Shown: one piece after another, positions 27,723 to 39,000 of the stretch
How positions within the stretch are numbered: position 1 is the first letter of the stretch
Layout of the letters: each line of letters opens with the position of its first letter
NCBI GenBank assembly: GCA_023133295.1
Contig: JAGLWT010000058.1
Coordinates: 1 to 50,356 of the forward strand
Source: a bacterium
GTDB lineage: Bacteria > AUK180
Direction of reading: 5' to 3'
DNA length: 50,356 bases
Notes under the pieces: generated by a model
Databases searched by the model: none
Seen by the model: the letters and a program-made list of their open reading frames with translations, nothing else
What the model was told of the DNA's origin: nothing
Position numbers and translations under genes: made by a program

Positions 27723-29432
27723 ATGAGTCATCCATGGGATTTTTTGAAAGAGTTCAAAGGCGAGTATTTTAAGGACGAGTGGCCTACTATTGCAGAATTG
27801 TTGCGGATCACAACCGCCCGCTTTCCGGATAAGCGCGGGTTTACGCTTTATGATCCTGAAGAGATAAAGCTGACCTGGTCGGAGGTTTCCGAGCATGTGG
27901 ATAAAATTTCTTCTCACCTTATATCAAAGGGCGTTAATCCGGGCGATAAGGTCGGCCTGACAGGGAAGAATTCGCCTCAATGGGCGCTGGCGTATCTCGC
28001 GACCGTTAATATCGGCGCGGTGATCGTTCCGCTTGATAATTCCATGAGCACGGAGAAGTCGCTGGAACTTTTTAAATTTGCCGGAATTACAGCTCTTTTT
28101 GTCGATGAAGAGAAATTCGATGACTTTGATATGAAGGCGATGGGAATAAAGACAAAGATCGCTCTTTATAAAGCGAATGATAATTATATAATGAATATTG
28201 AGTTGGAAGAGGCCTTTGAATACGGAGCTGTCCGCTCCGAGGACCTGGCCGCCATCCTCTTCACCTCGGGAACAACAGGAAATCCCAAGGGTGTTATGCT
28301 TACGCATGAGAATCTTTCATCGGATACCTTCCTGACGCAGGAACATATGAACATTCATTCCTCGGATGTATTTTACGCGCTCCTTCCGATACATCATATA
28401 TACACCATGACGGCGGTTTTCCTTGTAGCTTTATCCGCCGGTGCCGAGATCCTTTTCGGGCAGACGATAGCGATACAGGTCATTCTACCCGATCTGAAGA
28501 AGGGAAAGGTGACGATGTTCCTCGGAGTCCCTCTTCTTTTCAATAAATTGATAAAGGGGATCATGAGAGGTGTAAGGGAGAAAGGGATACTGGTCTATGG
28601 GATAATAAGATTTCTTATGGGCATCAGCGGTATGATCAAGAAGATCTTCAAGGTAAATCCCGGCAAGAAACTTTTCAATTCAATACTGAAAAAGGTGTCT
28701 CTTGAAAATATCAGGGTATGTATATCCGGAGGCGGTCCGCTTCCCCCTGAAACATTCAGAAAATTCAATCAGCTGGGTGTTGATTTTGTTCAGGGATACG
28801 GCCTTACCGAAAGCTCTCCGGTGATCAATCTTAACCCTGTCGCGCATTACAAAGAGAAATCTGTGGGAAAACTTATACCCGGCATTGAGATGATCATACA
28901 CGATCCTGATGAAAAAGGCATTGGCGAAATATGGGTCCGCGGGCCTGTTGTGATGCGGGGATATTACAATAATCAGGAAGCGACCGAGAAGGTATTGGAC
29001 GAGGACGGTTTTCTGCATACCGGGGATATGGGTTTCCTCGATAATGAGGATTATCTCTATTTATCAGGGAGGAAAAACAATATTATCGTGACATCCGGCG
29101 GAAAGAACGTATTTCCCGAAGAGATCGAATATTTCTTTACCCTCTATGATGAAGTCGAGCAGTCATTGATCAAGGGTTTCATAGCGGACAAGAAGTTAAA
29201 AACAGAGCATGTAGAAGCGGTGATCTTCCCTTCAATCGAGTTTTTTGAAAAAGATCATTCCGACCTTACCGGGCATGATGACGCCCGTATTCACGAGAGG
29301 ATCGGCGAGATCGTTAAAGAGATCAATGAGAAAATGCCGATATACATGCAGATCAAGAAGTATCATCTGATCGATCAGCCGATGGAGATGACTTCCACGA
29401 AGAAGATACAAAGATATAAGGTCAAGGAGTAA
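27723..29432 (+). CDS. AMP-forming long-chain acyl-CoA synthetase
   Basis: 569 residues, ANL superfamily. The P-loop-like motif LFTSGTTGNPKGVMLTHEN lies at ~178-196, the adenine site at QGYGLTESSPVINLN and the hinge/ribose region at HTGDMGFLDNEDYLYLSGR. The C-terminal lysine region MTSTKKIQRYKVKE is retained. It activates fatty acids as acyl-adenylate, then acyl-CoA, at the membrane. AAGGAG precedes ATG 27723. It is the only lipid-metabolism gene in this run, so its partner pathway lies elsewhere. Confidence 0.88.
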   Translation: MSHPWDFLKEFKGEYFKDEWPTIAELLRITTARFPDKRGFTLYDPEEIKLTWSEVSEHVDKISSHLISKGVNPGDKVGLTGKNSPQWALAYLATVNIGAVIVPLDNSMSTEKSLELFKFAGITALFVDEEKFDDFDMKAMGIKTKIALYKANDNYIMNIELEEAFEYGAVRSEDLAAILFTSGTTGNPKGVMLTHENLSSDTFLTQEHMNIHSSDVFYALLPIHHIYTMTAVFLVALSAGAEILFGQTIAIQVILPDLKKGKVTMFLGVPLLFNKLIKGIMRGVREKGILVYGIIRFLMGISGMIKKIFKVNPGKKLFNSILKKVSLENIRVCISGGGPLPPETFRKFNQLGVDFVQGYGLTESSPVINLNPVAHYKEKSVGKLIPGIEMIIHDPDEKGIGEIWVRGPVVMRGYYNNQEATEKVLDEDGFLHTGDMGFLDNEDYLYLSGRKNNIIVTSGGKNVFPEEIEYFFTLYDEVEQSLIKGFIADKKLKTEHVEAVIFPSIEFFEKDHSDLTGHDDARIHERIGEIVKEINEKMPIYMQIKKYHLIDQPMEMTSTKKIQRYKVKE

Positions 29433-29435
29433 TAT

Positions 29436-30497
29436 ATGGAAAAAAGATCAATGAGTTTTCTGAAAGAATTACTGAAGCAACCCAGCCCCTCGGGTTATGA
29501 GCAATCGGCCGCTGAAGTCTGGAGAGATTATGCAAAGAATTGGGTAGATGAGATCATGGGTGACTATCACGGGAATTCTTATGCCACGCTCAATCCCAAG
29601 GGAGAAATACCTGTTTATATGTCCGGCCATATTGATGAGATCGGATTCATGATAAAGGCCATTACAGAAAAAGGTTTCCTCAAGATCGCCCCTGTCGGTG
29701 GGATCGACTCGCATGTTGTCGCCGGCCAGAGGGTTAATGTAAGCACAAAGAACGGCACGGTGTACGGTGTAATAGGCAGAAAGGCGATACACCTGCTTAC
29801 TACTGAAGAAAGAGGAAAAGTCACACAATTGAAAGATATGTGGATCGACATAGGCGCGAAGGATAAAAAGGCCGCTGAAAAAATAGTAGAGATCGGAGAT
29901 GTCGCCGTTGTGGCGGTTGAGTTCAAGAAGGTCAGAGGCAGCATTTATGTGTCACGCGGTTTCGATGACAGGATCGGCTCCTTTACCGTGATAGAGGCAT
30001 TACGCCTGCTTGCGCAGGAGAAAAAGACGAAACACAGGGTTTCAGCAGTCGCTACCGTACAGGAAGAGATCGGACTTCGCGGCGCTATCACAAGTTCTTA
30101 TAATGTGGCGCCGAAGATCGGCTTTGCAGTTGATGTCACCTTCTCCTCAGACACTCCGGGGATCGCGAAAGACCTTTTCGGCGATGTTCAATTGGGAAAA
30201 GGCCCTGTTCTGGCAAGAGGCGCCAATATTAATCCGAAATTATTCGAACTTTTGGTAAAAACAGCGAAAAAAGAGAAGATACCTTATCAGGTCGTGGCAG
30301 CTCCAAGAGGAACCGGAACAGATGCCAATGCACTTCAGCTTTCAAGAGGCGGCGTGGCGACTGCTTTGGTCAGTATTCCCAATAGATATATGCATACTCC
30401 CGTGGAAATGGTCGATCTCAAGGATGTTGAGAATGCGTCTCTGCTTCTGGCAAAGACCATCACCGCCATCAAAACGGACGAGGACTTTATACTGTAG
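29436..30497 (+). CDS. M42-family dinuclear metallo-aminopeptidase
   Basis: 353 residues, normal for the family. Metal ligands can be placed in SGHIDEIGF (His, Asp nearby), RGFDDRIGSF (bridging Asp), TVQEEIGLRG (catalytic and metal Glu), FAVDVTF (Asp) and NRYMHTPVEM (His). M42 enzymes form dodecameric tetrahedral shells in the cytoplasm and trim short peptides. AAGGAG lies upstream of ATG 29436. The next gene starts directly after the TAG stop, so the two are in one transcript. Confidence 0.92.
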   Translation: MEKRSMSFLKELLKQPSPSGYEQSAAEVWRDYAKNWVDEIMGDYHGNSYATLNPKGEIPVYMSGHIDEIGFMIKAITEKGFLKIAPVGGIDSHVVAGQRVNVSTKNGTVYGVIGRKAIHLLTTEERGKVTQLKDMWIDIGAKDKKAAEKIVEIGDVAVVAVEFKKVRGSIYVSRGFDDRIGSFTVIEALRLLAQEKKTKHRVSAVATVQEEIGLRGAITSSYNVAPKIGFAVDVTFSSDTPGIAKDLFGDVQLGKGPVLARGANINPKLFELLVKTAKKEKIPYQVVAAPRGTGTDANALQLSRGGVATALVSIPNRYMHTPVEMVDLKDVENASLLLAKTITAIKTDEDFIL

Positions 30498-31595
30498 ATG
30501 AAGAATATCGCGATATTTCTAGTCTTAATTTGTTCTCTGATAAACATGTATGCCGTATCTTTTGTCGCGATGGGAGATAATCGGCCCTCCAGGGATACCG
30601 ATCCGCCACCGGAAATTTTTCTGAAGATGCTCAAGGAGATCGAAGCCGATACTGCCGTCTCTTTTATCGTCTCCACAGGTGATATAGTTATAGGCGTAAG
30701 AAGAGGTAGATCGGGGCGTTCCATTGAAAGGCAATATGCCGACTATGAAGCTGCGATCAAGGAATTTTGCACGAAACCCATCTTTATTTCTCCGGGAAAT
30801 CACGATATCTGCAATGATCAGAAAGCATTGGAATGTTTTTTGAAAACCACCTCTCAAAGCAGAACATATTACTCATTTGACAGAGGCGATATACACTTTG
30901 TATGTATTGATACAGCGGAAATATACAATAAACACTGCATATCCGATGAACAATTCCAATGGCTGAAAACCGATCTTCAGGAAAATAAGATTGAAACGGT
31001 CATTGTTTTCGGGCATGAACCCCTCTTTCCCATCAGCGATCATGTAGGCTCATCACTGGATGCCTGCCCTTCCACACAGGAAAAACTCGTCGGCCTCTTT
31101 GACAAGCATGATGTGGATATATATCTCTGCGGGCATGAACATCTCTTTTCGGAAACACGGCATGGTAAACTGGTCCAGCTAATTACCGGCGGCGCTGGCG
31201 CACCGCTGCGCACACCGGCGATATTCGGAGGGTTCTATCATTACATCCGTTTTACAATGACCGAAAAAGGGCTGACATGGAAGCTCAGGCGTTTTCCCGA
31301 CAAATCCGGAAAGCCGATAAAATATTTTAGACAATCTGACGGCAAGGATCGATCCTATTATATTGAATACTTTCCCGACACTGATACTTTTCCCACGGGA
31401 TTGTCTGCGCAATATGAGCTGGATGGCCGTTCAAAAATGGATCGGAAGATCAGAATGGAGATGACAGATGGAAAATTTCACTGCCTGATCCCCGTAGGAG
31501 AGGAAAGTAAGAAGCTTTATATAAATTTTCTTACCGACAAAGGTGAAATTATTTCGTATTCTCCCGGCAATCCTTTCCGGATCTATCTTAGGTAG
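30498..31595 (+). CDS. Secreted calcineurin-like metallophosphoesterase
   Basis: 365 residues. Residues 1-20 are a signal peptide (MKNIAIFLVLICSLINMYAV). Metal motifs of the calcineurin-like superfamily are complete: FVAMGDNRP, STGDIV, SPGNHDI, FGHEPLF and CGHEHLF. A C-terminal beta domain (~285-365) follows, perhaps for substrate binding. It should act in the periplasm on a phosphate ester, but which one is not visible. ATG abuts the M42 stop, and its own stop abuts cinA, so expression is operonic. Confidence 0.85.
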   Translation: MKNIAIFLVLICSLINMYAVSFVAMGDNRPSRDTDPPPEIFLKMLKEIEADTAVSFIVSTGDIVIGVRRGRSGRSIERQYADYEAAIKEFCTKPIFISPGNHDICNDQKALECFLKTTSQSRTYYSFDRGDIHFVCIDTAEIYNKHCISDEQFQWLKTDLQENKIETVIVFGHEPLFPISDHVGSSLDACPSTQEKLVGLFDKHDVDIYLCGHEHLFSETRHGKLVQLITGGAGAPLRTPAIFGGFYHYIRFTMTEKGLTWKLRRFPDKSGKPIKYFRQSDGKDRSYYIEYFPDTDTFPTGLSAQYELDGRSKMDRKIRMEMTDGKFHCLIPVGEESKKLYINFLTDKGEIISYSPGNPFRIYLR

Positions 31596-32828
31596 ATGAC
31601 AAAAGCTGTAATTATAAATACCGGCACTGAATTACTCCTCGGCAATACCGTTAACTCAAACGCCTCATTTATCGCTGCCGCATTGGCAGGAATGGGAGTG
31701 GATGTCTTTAAGATCATTGCGGTAGGGGATAATCTGGAACGCGTCAAGGACTGTTTTCTTGAAGAATACTCCCGCAATCAGATAATAATATTCACGGGAG
31801 GCCTTGGCGGTACCGTTGATGATATCACGAAAGAAGCCGTCTCCGGCGCGCTCGGAATACCAGTGGAGAAAGACCCCGCGATAGAGGAAATGATAAAGCA
31901 GAAGTACATCGCGCACGGCAGGGAGTATTATCCAACAAAGGAATCACAAGTCATAAAAGGATCCCGAACACTATCAAACCCGCTTGGTTCCGCCCCGGGG
32001 TATTATCTGCTGCATAAAGGGCGCTCTATAATCCTTCTGCCCGGTGTCCCGCATGAAATGAGAGCGATGTTCCCTGAAGTTATGCAGATACTTTCTTCGA
32101 TGATAGGGGACGCTCCTACGATACGTTCCCGTATTATCCATACCTTGGGAATGCGGGAAATGGAGATCAATAACAGGATAAATGACCTTTTTAAGGAAAG
32201 TACCAATCCCACGATCGCCCTGCTTGCCAGCCCGGGCGAGGTCATGATACGCCTCACTTCAAAGGATTCTCCTGAAAAAGCCGATGATCTGATCGGGAAG
32301 ATGCAGGATCGTATCTTAGGGAGGATCGGTGATTGTGTCTGGGGGTACGACGATCAGACGCTTGAGAAGGTATTGGGAGAGCTCCTTAAGGAAAGAGGCC
32401 TTACAATAGGCGGGACAGAATCCTGTACGGGCGGGCTTGTCAGCAAGATGCTTACCGATACACCGGGCTCTACCTCCTTTTTTCAGGGGAGCTCGATCGT
32501 ATATACAGATGAAATGAAATCCTCTCTTCTCGGAGTTGACCCCGAAGTGCTGCAGAAATACGGCGCCGTCTCCGAAGAAACCCTGCTTGAAATGATCAAA
32601 GGCGCGCAGAATAATATCGGATCGGATATCTGCTTCGCGATTACCGGCATCGCCGGGCCTTCCGGCGGTACCAAAGGTATTCCGGTGGGCACCGTTTACG
32701 CAGGATTCAGTTTCAAGGGAGAGATCATCACGCAACGATATGACTTTCTCGGCAATCGGGAAGGAATAAGAGAACAGTCAGCGAGACATCTCTTATTCCG
32801 TATCTTAAAGGAGATAAGGGGAAATTGA
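31596..32828 (+). CDS. cinA: CinA: NMN deamidase / ADP-ribose pyrophosphatase-like protein
   Basis: 410 residues with both CinA domains. The N-terminal MoaB/MogA-like (COG1058) domain has NTGTELLLGNTVNSN and FTGGLGGTVDDITKEAV. The C-terminal PncC amidase domain (~255-410) has GGTESCTGGLVS with the catalytic Ser, GSSIVYTDEMKSSLLGV and FAITGIAGPSGGTKGIPVGT. PncC-type domains return NMN to NaMN in the pyridine nucleotide cycle. In the family's usual GGLGPT motif, the Pro is Gly here. Its stop overlaps the TTG start of thpR. Confidence 0.92.
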   Translation: MTKAVIINTGTELLLGNTVNSNASFIAAALAGMGVDVFKIIAVGDNLERVKDCFLEEYSRNQIIIFTGGLGGTVDDITKEAVSGALGIPVEKDPAIEEMIKQKYIAHGREYYPTKESQVIKGSRTLSNPLGSAPGYYLLHKGRSIILLPGVPHEMRAMFPEVMQILSSMIGDAPTIRSRIIHTLGMREMEINNRINDLFKESTNPTIALLASPGEVMIRLTSKDSPEKADDLIGKMQDRILGRIGDCVWGYDDQTLEKVLGELLKERGLTIGGTESCTGGLVSKMLTDTPGSTSFFQGSSIVYTDEMKSSLLGVDPEVLQKYGAVSEETLLEMIKGAQNNIGSDICFAITGIAGPSGGTKGIPVGTVYAGFSFKGEIITQRYDFLGNREGIREQSARHLLFRILKEIRGN

Positions 32829-33370
32829 GACTATTCTACGCCATTGAGATCCCCAATAAAGCAAGGAACGCCATTCATGGATACCTGGCTCGCTGTGGTT
32901 TTTACAGATCGGAGAATATTTCATTCGTAAAAGGAGATAATCTGCATATTACTATTATGTTCCTGGGTGAGCAGGACCCCGAAAAGATATTGAAAATAGA
33001 TAAGGTCAAGATGCTCGCGGCGGATATCATCAAGGCGCCCCTTGAAATCTATCTGGAAGAATTCGGCGCCTTTGTACACCGCGGCGGCAAACAGCGGACA
33101 TTCTGGATCGGTGTATCTGATCCATCCGAGGCTCTGCCGAGCCTGCATACCGGTGTAAAAGAGGTTATGATCGAGGAAAATATCATACCGAAAACAAGAA
33201 TAAAGATCTTCACTCCGCATGTTACCGTGGGCCGAAGCAAGCGGGGGACGATTGACATCAAAAATTTTCCTCCCTTTCCAAGAACTGCATTTACCTATTC
33301 CCGTCTGACCCTCTTCAGTTCTTCACTCAAGCCCTCGGGCGCGGAGTATTCCATTGTGAAGAGGTATTGA
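32825..33370 (+). CDS. thpR: RNA 2',3'-cyclic phosphodiesterase (2H family)
   Basis: 181 residues. Both 2H catalytic motifs are present: HITIMFLGE (~45-53) and HVTVGRSKRG (~136-145). ThpR/LigT opens 2',3'-cyclic phosphates on RNA ends. It starts at TTG 32825, whose last two bases open the cinA stop (TTGA), a tight reinitiation junction. The cinA-thpR order is a known conserved neighbourhood near recombination genes. Its stop overlaps the addB start as TGATG. Confidence 0.88.
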   Translation: MRLFYAIEIPNKARNAIHGYLARCGFYRSENISFVKGDNLHITIMFLGEQDPEKILKIDKVKMLAADIIKAPLEIYLEEFGAFVHRGGKQRTFWIGVSDPSEALPSLHTGVKEVMIEENIIPKTRIKIFTPHVTVGRSKRGTIDIKNFPPFPRTAFTYSRLTLFSSSLKPSGAEYSIVKRY

Positions 33371-36009
33371 TGGACTTGAATATTTACCCGTCCAGACTGG
33401 CATCCGAAGCGGCAAGGGCTCAAGTGATCGCCGACGAAGGTGTTTACCTCGGGGAATATATCCTTGATCACAATTCATTTATGAATCTATTGGTTTCGAA
33501 GCTCAATCACAGCGGTGTGATACTGACGCCATTAAGAGCACGGATGATCATCAAGATGCTGATCGCTGATAATAGCCCGCGCTTTCCGCTGCTATCTTCA
33601 GTAGAAGGCCTTGAAGGCGAACTTTATCGATTGATATCCGTGCTGAAAAAGCGCATACATCTGAGAGGAATTACACTTCACGAAAACCTCATAGAAGGCA
33701 AAAAGTGGCGGGAGATATACGATCTGTACAGGGAATATGAGGACTTTCTTGATAATATGGACATGAAAGATACCGGCGACCTTCTCCAGGACCTCACCGC
33801 ATCCCTTGACAGCGCCGGATTGAAAAAATGGGATAAACTGATCCTCAGGGACTTTGCCGTGATGGAGGAGGACGAGGATTATCTTTTGAGTAATCTCGCG
33901 GAAATCCTTGATCTGGAATTGCGTCTGGACATCCCCAAGGAATTGATCGAGGAGTACAAAGGCAGAAAAGGGCGCTCTTCCTTCACCGCTAATGCCAAGA
34001 TCACCGGGACGGATCACTTCGGCGGCTCGTATTCTCATGCGCATTTGCTTAACCCATGGGAAGAATGGGAAAAAATAAGAGATCTGACCCTGAGCAGCAT
34101 TTCTTCCGGTAAAAGCATTACCGTCGTATGCCTGAACGAGCAGATAAGGGACCTTTACAGCCGCTCTATGGATCAGGAAGCGATAGAACACTACTGCGGT
34201 AGCGTTCCGCCGATATCAAATGAACCATCCGTCAGAATGTTCAATGCATTGCTTTCCACCGTGACAGAAGGCTTCGACCTTCATAAAATGATATCCCTGA
34301 TCTCAAGCGGACGCTTTGATTTTCCGGGAACAGAGCATGTGATGGGACTGCTGAAGTCCTCTGCCGAAAGATACGAGAAGGAGATACAGCCAGTAATAGA
34401 CAGGATCAAGCGCTTCTGCTCACAGATATTGGATCTGAACGAGGCAAAAAGTCCCGATGAAATGAAAATGGCGTTCTCAGAGCTTTACACAGGTGAGATC
34501 AATGAAGGAGAAGCCCTCTGGAGACTGTTCGAGGAGATCTCGAAGCTGAAAGAATTCATGGAGAAGATCGGATATACCCCCGCTCCGAAGGAATTGGTCA
34601 TACTGATCGGAGAATTAGCGGGGATGCTGCCCTCGGGGCAGGCGATCGTGAATGCTCTCGCTCCGGTGAGACTGCTCAATCTTCATGACGCGATGCCTCT
34701 GATACACGATGTCCTTGTCATTCCGGGCTTGAACAGCGGTATTTTCCCTTCATTGCCGTCACGGCTGCCGTTCTTCTTCGGTGATGAATCATCAAAGGCC
34801 TTTTCGGGGGACGATCTTTTCGCGCATTATATGACCGATGTTTTCAAGCTCAAATATGTAATGGGAAGATCCAAAGAGGCCTATCTCTTCTCTACGAAAT
34901 ACGATCAGGATAATATAAATACAACGCCTTCCGGCGCGCTTTCACGATTGGACCCGTGGGCCAAAAAGGATTTCAGCCCTCTGCCCGAGTTCAGGGTGAA
35001 GCGTGAGAAGAAGCCCGGGGCATTGGACACAAAAAGGATATTGCGGCTCTCCAAAATGCTCGCGGCGGATGAGATCAGTATTGAGCTGAAGAGTTTTCTC
35101 GGGTATTGCGGGCGCGCTCCATCGAAAAAGAAGCTGTCCAGTCCTTCAGCTATGGAGACCTTTGCCCAATGTCCTTATAAATACTTCCTTCAATATGTGA
35201 TAAAGCCCGAGAAAAGCTTTTTTGAGAAGGAAGATAAATTGAATATGACCATCGGCAGTATTTATCATAATACTCTCTTTGCCTGCAGGGAAATGATACA
35301 AAAAAAGGTATTCGAAAAGCCCGAATTCCTTGATAATTTATCAAAAGAAATAGATAAGATCGTTCACGCGGGTGACCTTTCTCCACTGGAGGGAGTGATG
35401 CTGGAGAAGCGGTCGGCTTCCATATTGGGCAATTATTTGAGGTCGCATATCGATCTTCTGAAGAAAGACGAGAAAAGAAGCGGTGAGTTCTACGAATTGA
35501 ACCTTGGCTTCAAACCCCGTGATCCGGAGATGTGCGATGCCAATTCCATAGAAGAGGTATCTCCCATCACGCTTATAGATAGGGCAATTAAAATAGGCGG
35601 GCGCATAGACAGGGTCGATAAGATCCAGGGTAAGCACCTGCTGATAGATTATAAGAAGAAAGCCAATAGCAGAAAGAGAGCACTTGATATGAATGTTCTT
35701 TTTCAGTGGATACTCTATGAGAAATTATTTATTTCCGCGGGCCTCGGAAATGCTGCGTCGTTCATGTATTCAGGTATTGAGGACGGTGTAGATGTAATTC
35801 CCGACCCCGCCAGAAGGGATGAGGTCCTGGAATTTATGGAATTATTGATCTCCATGTGGGAAGCGGGCGAATTTCCCTTTGATTATCCCGAGAAAATGAG
35901 TGAATTCACCCGCAACGATAAGGGGATCTTGGAGAATGAATCAAAGTGCGGCTGGTGCAATTATCGTGACCTTTGCATAAGGAGGGATAAGCTTGAAAAA
36001 TCGTATTAA
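33370..36009 (+). CDS. addB: AddB/RexB-like nuclease subunit
   Basis: 879 residues from ATG 33370 (GAGG 5 nt upstream). The C-terminal third carries a RecB-type PD-(D/E)XK nuclease: GGRIDRVDKIQGK then LLIDYKKKA. It also has the four Fe-S cysteines, one in FAQCPYKYF and three in CGWCNYRDLC. The N-terminal half is a degenerate SF1-helicase fold; I find no Walker A motif near the start, as in RexB rather than canonical AddB. With AddA it processes double-strand breaks for recombination. Length is below B. subtilis AddB (~1166). It overlaps addA by 17 nt. Confidence 0.82.
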   Translation: MDLNIYPSRLASEAARAQVIADEGVYLGEYILDHNSFMNLLVSKLNHSGVILTPLRARMIIKMLIADNSPRFPLLSSVEGLEGELYRLISVLKKRIHLRGITLHENLIEGKKWREIYDLYREYEDFLDNMDMKDTGDLLQDLTASLDSAGLKKWDKLILRDFAVMEEDEDYLLSNLAEILDLELRLDIPKELIEEYKGRKGRSSFTANAKITGTDHFGGSYSHAHLLNPWEEWEKIRDLTLSSISSGKSITVVCLNEQIRDLYSRSMDQEAIEHYCGSVPPISNEPSVRMFNALLSTVTEGFDLHKMISLISSGRFDFPGTEHVMGLLKSSAERYEKEIQPVIDRIKRFCSQILDLNEAKSPDEMKMAFSELYTGEINEGEALWRLFEEISKLKEFMEKIGYTPAPKELVILIGELAGMLPSGQAIVNALAPVRLLNLHDAMPLIHDVLVIPGLNSGIFPSLPSRLPFFFGDESSKAFSGDDLFAHYMTDVFKLKYVMGRSKEAYLFSTKYDQDNINTTPSGALSRLDPWAKKDFSPLPEFRVKREKKPGALDTKRILRLSKMLAADEISIELKSFLGYCGRAPSKKKLSSPSAMETFAQCPYKYFLQYVIKPEKSFFEKEDKLNMTIGSIYHNTLFACREMIQKKVFEKPEFLDNLSKEIDKIVHAGDLSPLEGVMLEKRSASILGNYLRSHIDLLKKDEKRSGEFYELNLGFKPRDPEMCDANSIEEVSPITLIDRAIKIGGRIDRVDKIQGKHLLIDYKKKANSRKRALDMNVLFQWILYEKLFISAGLGNAASFMYSGIEDGVDVIPDPARRDEVLEFMELLISMWEAGEFPFDYPEKMSEFTRNDKGILENESKCGWCNYRDLCIRRDKLEKSY

Positions 36010-39000
36010 ACAAGCGCTCATCTCCTACTTGGAGTTATCAAAAGAACAATCCAAATGTCTCAGCGATCAAAGTATGATGGTGATCGCCGGCGCCGGCTCC
36101 GGCAAGACCAGATCGCTGGTATCACGGTATATTTATCTGCTGATAGCAGAATTCAATGAAACGGATTCGATACTTGCGCTTACCTATACGAATAAAGCGG
36201 CCGCTGAGATGCGTGAGCGCATCAGGGACATTCTTTATAAGATATATTACACGGATGAAGCCGCCGAATCCATTCGGGAATTGCTGAAAGAGCATATGGG
36301 GGAAGAAGGTTTCAAGAAAAAGGCATTTGCTGACCTGATCGGGGCGGATACTGCATATATGGGAACATTTCACGGATTCGCCAATTCTCTGATAAATGCC
36401 ATGCCCATTGAATTCAAGGTCAGTCCCGATGCGATACTTACCGATGAGGCAATGGACGCGGTGATACTGCAGCAATCCTCGGAAAGGGTTATGCAGCGCA
36501 TCTTGAAGCAGAAGAACGATCTGGATATGGGTATCCTCCTTCTCAGTACGGATATGACATTGAATGATATCGTCGCCTCGGCTACAAGGATTCTGAACTG
36601 CTGGCATAATATCGGTAGAACTACAGGTCTGTACGACCATTGCAAGCAGCTTATTCAGGATTATCTGGAGCTGATCGAGGTCAGGGATATAAAGGCAAAA
36701 GAGGCGGAATTGATAAGCGCAATAGTGAATTTCGATGCCGCCCGCCTGACCGATACGGAAAACATCGAGATATTTTCCCGAATGAGCAGGATCGCGAAGG
36801 AATACGACTCTTCTGAAGGAGCGGTCGACATCTTTCTTTCAATGTCTCTGGGGAGAATTGATCTCAAAATAAGCAGGGAAGCAAAGGGCGCAAAGGAAGA
36901 GAAGAAGTACTTCAGGCAAATGGAGGAGTATCTTGCTGAATTGGGTGATCTTGTGGACATTGAGAGAGCTCTGGCGATGGCGCATCTGGCTGACAGGATA
37001 AATACAGAGGTAATGGAAAGCAGGGAGCGAAATAATATCCTGACCTTTTCTCGTATGCTGGAACTTCTGGAGGGTAGGTTGAAAAGTGATAAGGATTTCA
37101 CCGAGATATTAAGAAAGAAGTATTCAAATATCCTTGTGGATGAGTATCAGGACGCAAATTCTCAGCAGAGGGATATCATCTATCTTCTATCAGGTAATTC
37201 AGGGGAGCATCAAATCGAAAATACACGCTTTGATGAAACAAAGCTCTTCATCGTAGGGGATCCGAAGCAGTCAATATACTATTTTCGCAATGCCGATGTA
37301 AGCGTTTTCAATTGGACTGCGGATCATTTCAAGGCTAAGGGCTATGAAGTCAGTGAATTCGCAGATAATTACCGCTCCGCGCCATCTCTTATAAAATACT
37401 ACAATCAGGTTTTCTCGCAAGCCCTGGTGCATGATGATGAAATACCGTATTCTGTGGACTTCGGCAAGCACCTTAAGGCGAAGAAGAAAGAAGTTAAGGG
37501 TAGCGGTGTATTCTTTACAAAGGTAGAGGATGTACATAAGGAAACGGCTTTACGCATACAGGAATTGATCAAAAGCGGATACTCCTACTCGGATATCGCC
37601 ATCTTATTGCGGGCGGTATCGGGTAAGCTTGAGCCCTTCATATTGGCTTTGGAGGAATATTCTATTCCATATACGGTAGATAAAGACAAGACACTCGGAT
37701 CGTATGATCTTCTCAGAAGCATTATAAAGTATCTGAAAGCGCTCACGAATCCGTATGATGATATGGCATTTCTTGCATTCTTGAAATCCGGGCTATTTTA
37801 TGCGGATGATCCGACACTTTTGGATATTTCTGAAGAGGAAGGGGACACACTCTATGATAAAGCCGGCAATTTCTTTTCAAAATCCTCGGCGGAAGGTGAC
37901 CAAAAGCTTCGTTTCTGGATCTTTGCCAAACTGAATGTTTCCATCTCGGAAGATTCCATCGAATCCGTGATAAACAATATCATAACCGAGAATAATATAG
38001 ACGAATTGATAGACGCGAGCGAGTCGCCCAAGGAATTGACATTCGGCATAGAACGGCTTCGAGAGATCGCTTTACAGTTAGAATTAAAAAATGTATTAAC
38101 CATTTATGATTATGTTAAGTATATTGAGGATAACATCACTAATATACATATATATAGGAAAGATATAGAAAATGTAGAAAGAGTTAATATTATAACAGTA
38201 CACAGTTCTAAAGGCTTGGAATATCCAATTGTCATATACCCTCAATTCAAAAAGCACCGTGGTGTCACAAGCTCGATCTACCTTGACCGTGATTCATATG
38301 CGTTCAGAGGCAGCAAATTAAAACTCTCATCAAATGACTTCTTTAATACCTATATGAATAAGGTGAAAAGCAAGGAGGAATATGAGTTCTACCGGCTTTT
38401 ATATGTGGCATTCACCAGAGCCGAGGATAGATTGTATGTTATTTCGGAGAAATTGAAGGATACTGAGCTTTCTATCTTCCAGGAGTGGATAAAACAAGCC
38501 CCATTGGAGGATCCTTCAGGAAAGAGGACTCCTAAAAGGGGAGATATGCCCGTTGTCTCTCCTAAGTACATTTTTTATCCGAAGTATCCAGAAGTAATGA
38601 CTATCACCCAGTATCTGGAGAAAAATATACCGATCGCGGCTTCGGAGACCGTTATTAGAGAAGACAGTGGAGAAGGGGACAGAAATCTCGGCAATCTCGT
38701 ACATAGAATGCTCCAATATAAGCGATATTGGGATATATATGTAAGTGACGAAGAGGCATTATTATTTGACAAAGCAAAAAACATCTTCATAAAATATCAG
38801 GAGTCGCCCTTGTTCTCGAAGTATGAAGAAGATGAGTCGGGATTCCGTGAGGTAGATATTCAGGGTTATTATGAGGGAAATTCCGGGAAAGTCCTGCTTT
38901 ACGGAAGAATTGACCGGCTGATCATGACTCCTTCACCGGTCGTGATCGACTATAAGACATCTATATCACCCTCAATGATGGAGCGCGATAAGGAACAAGT

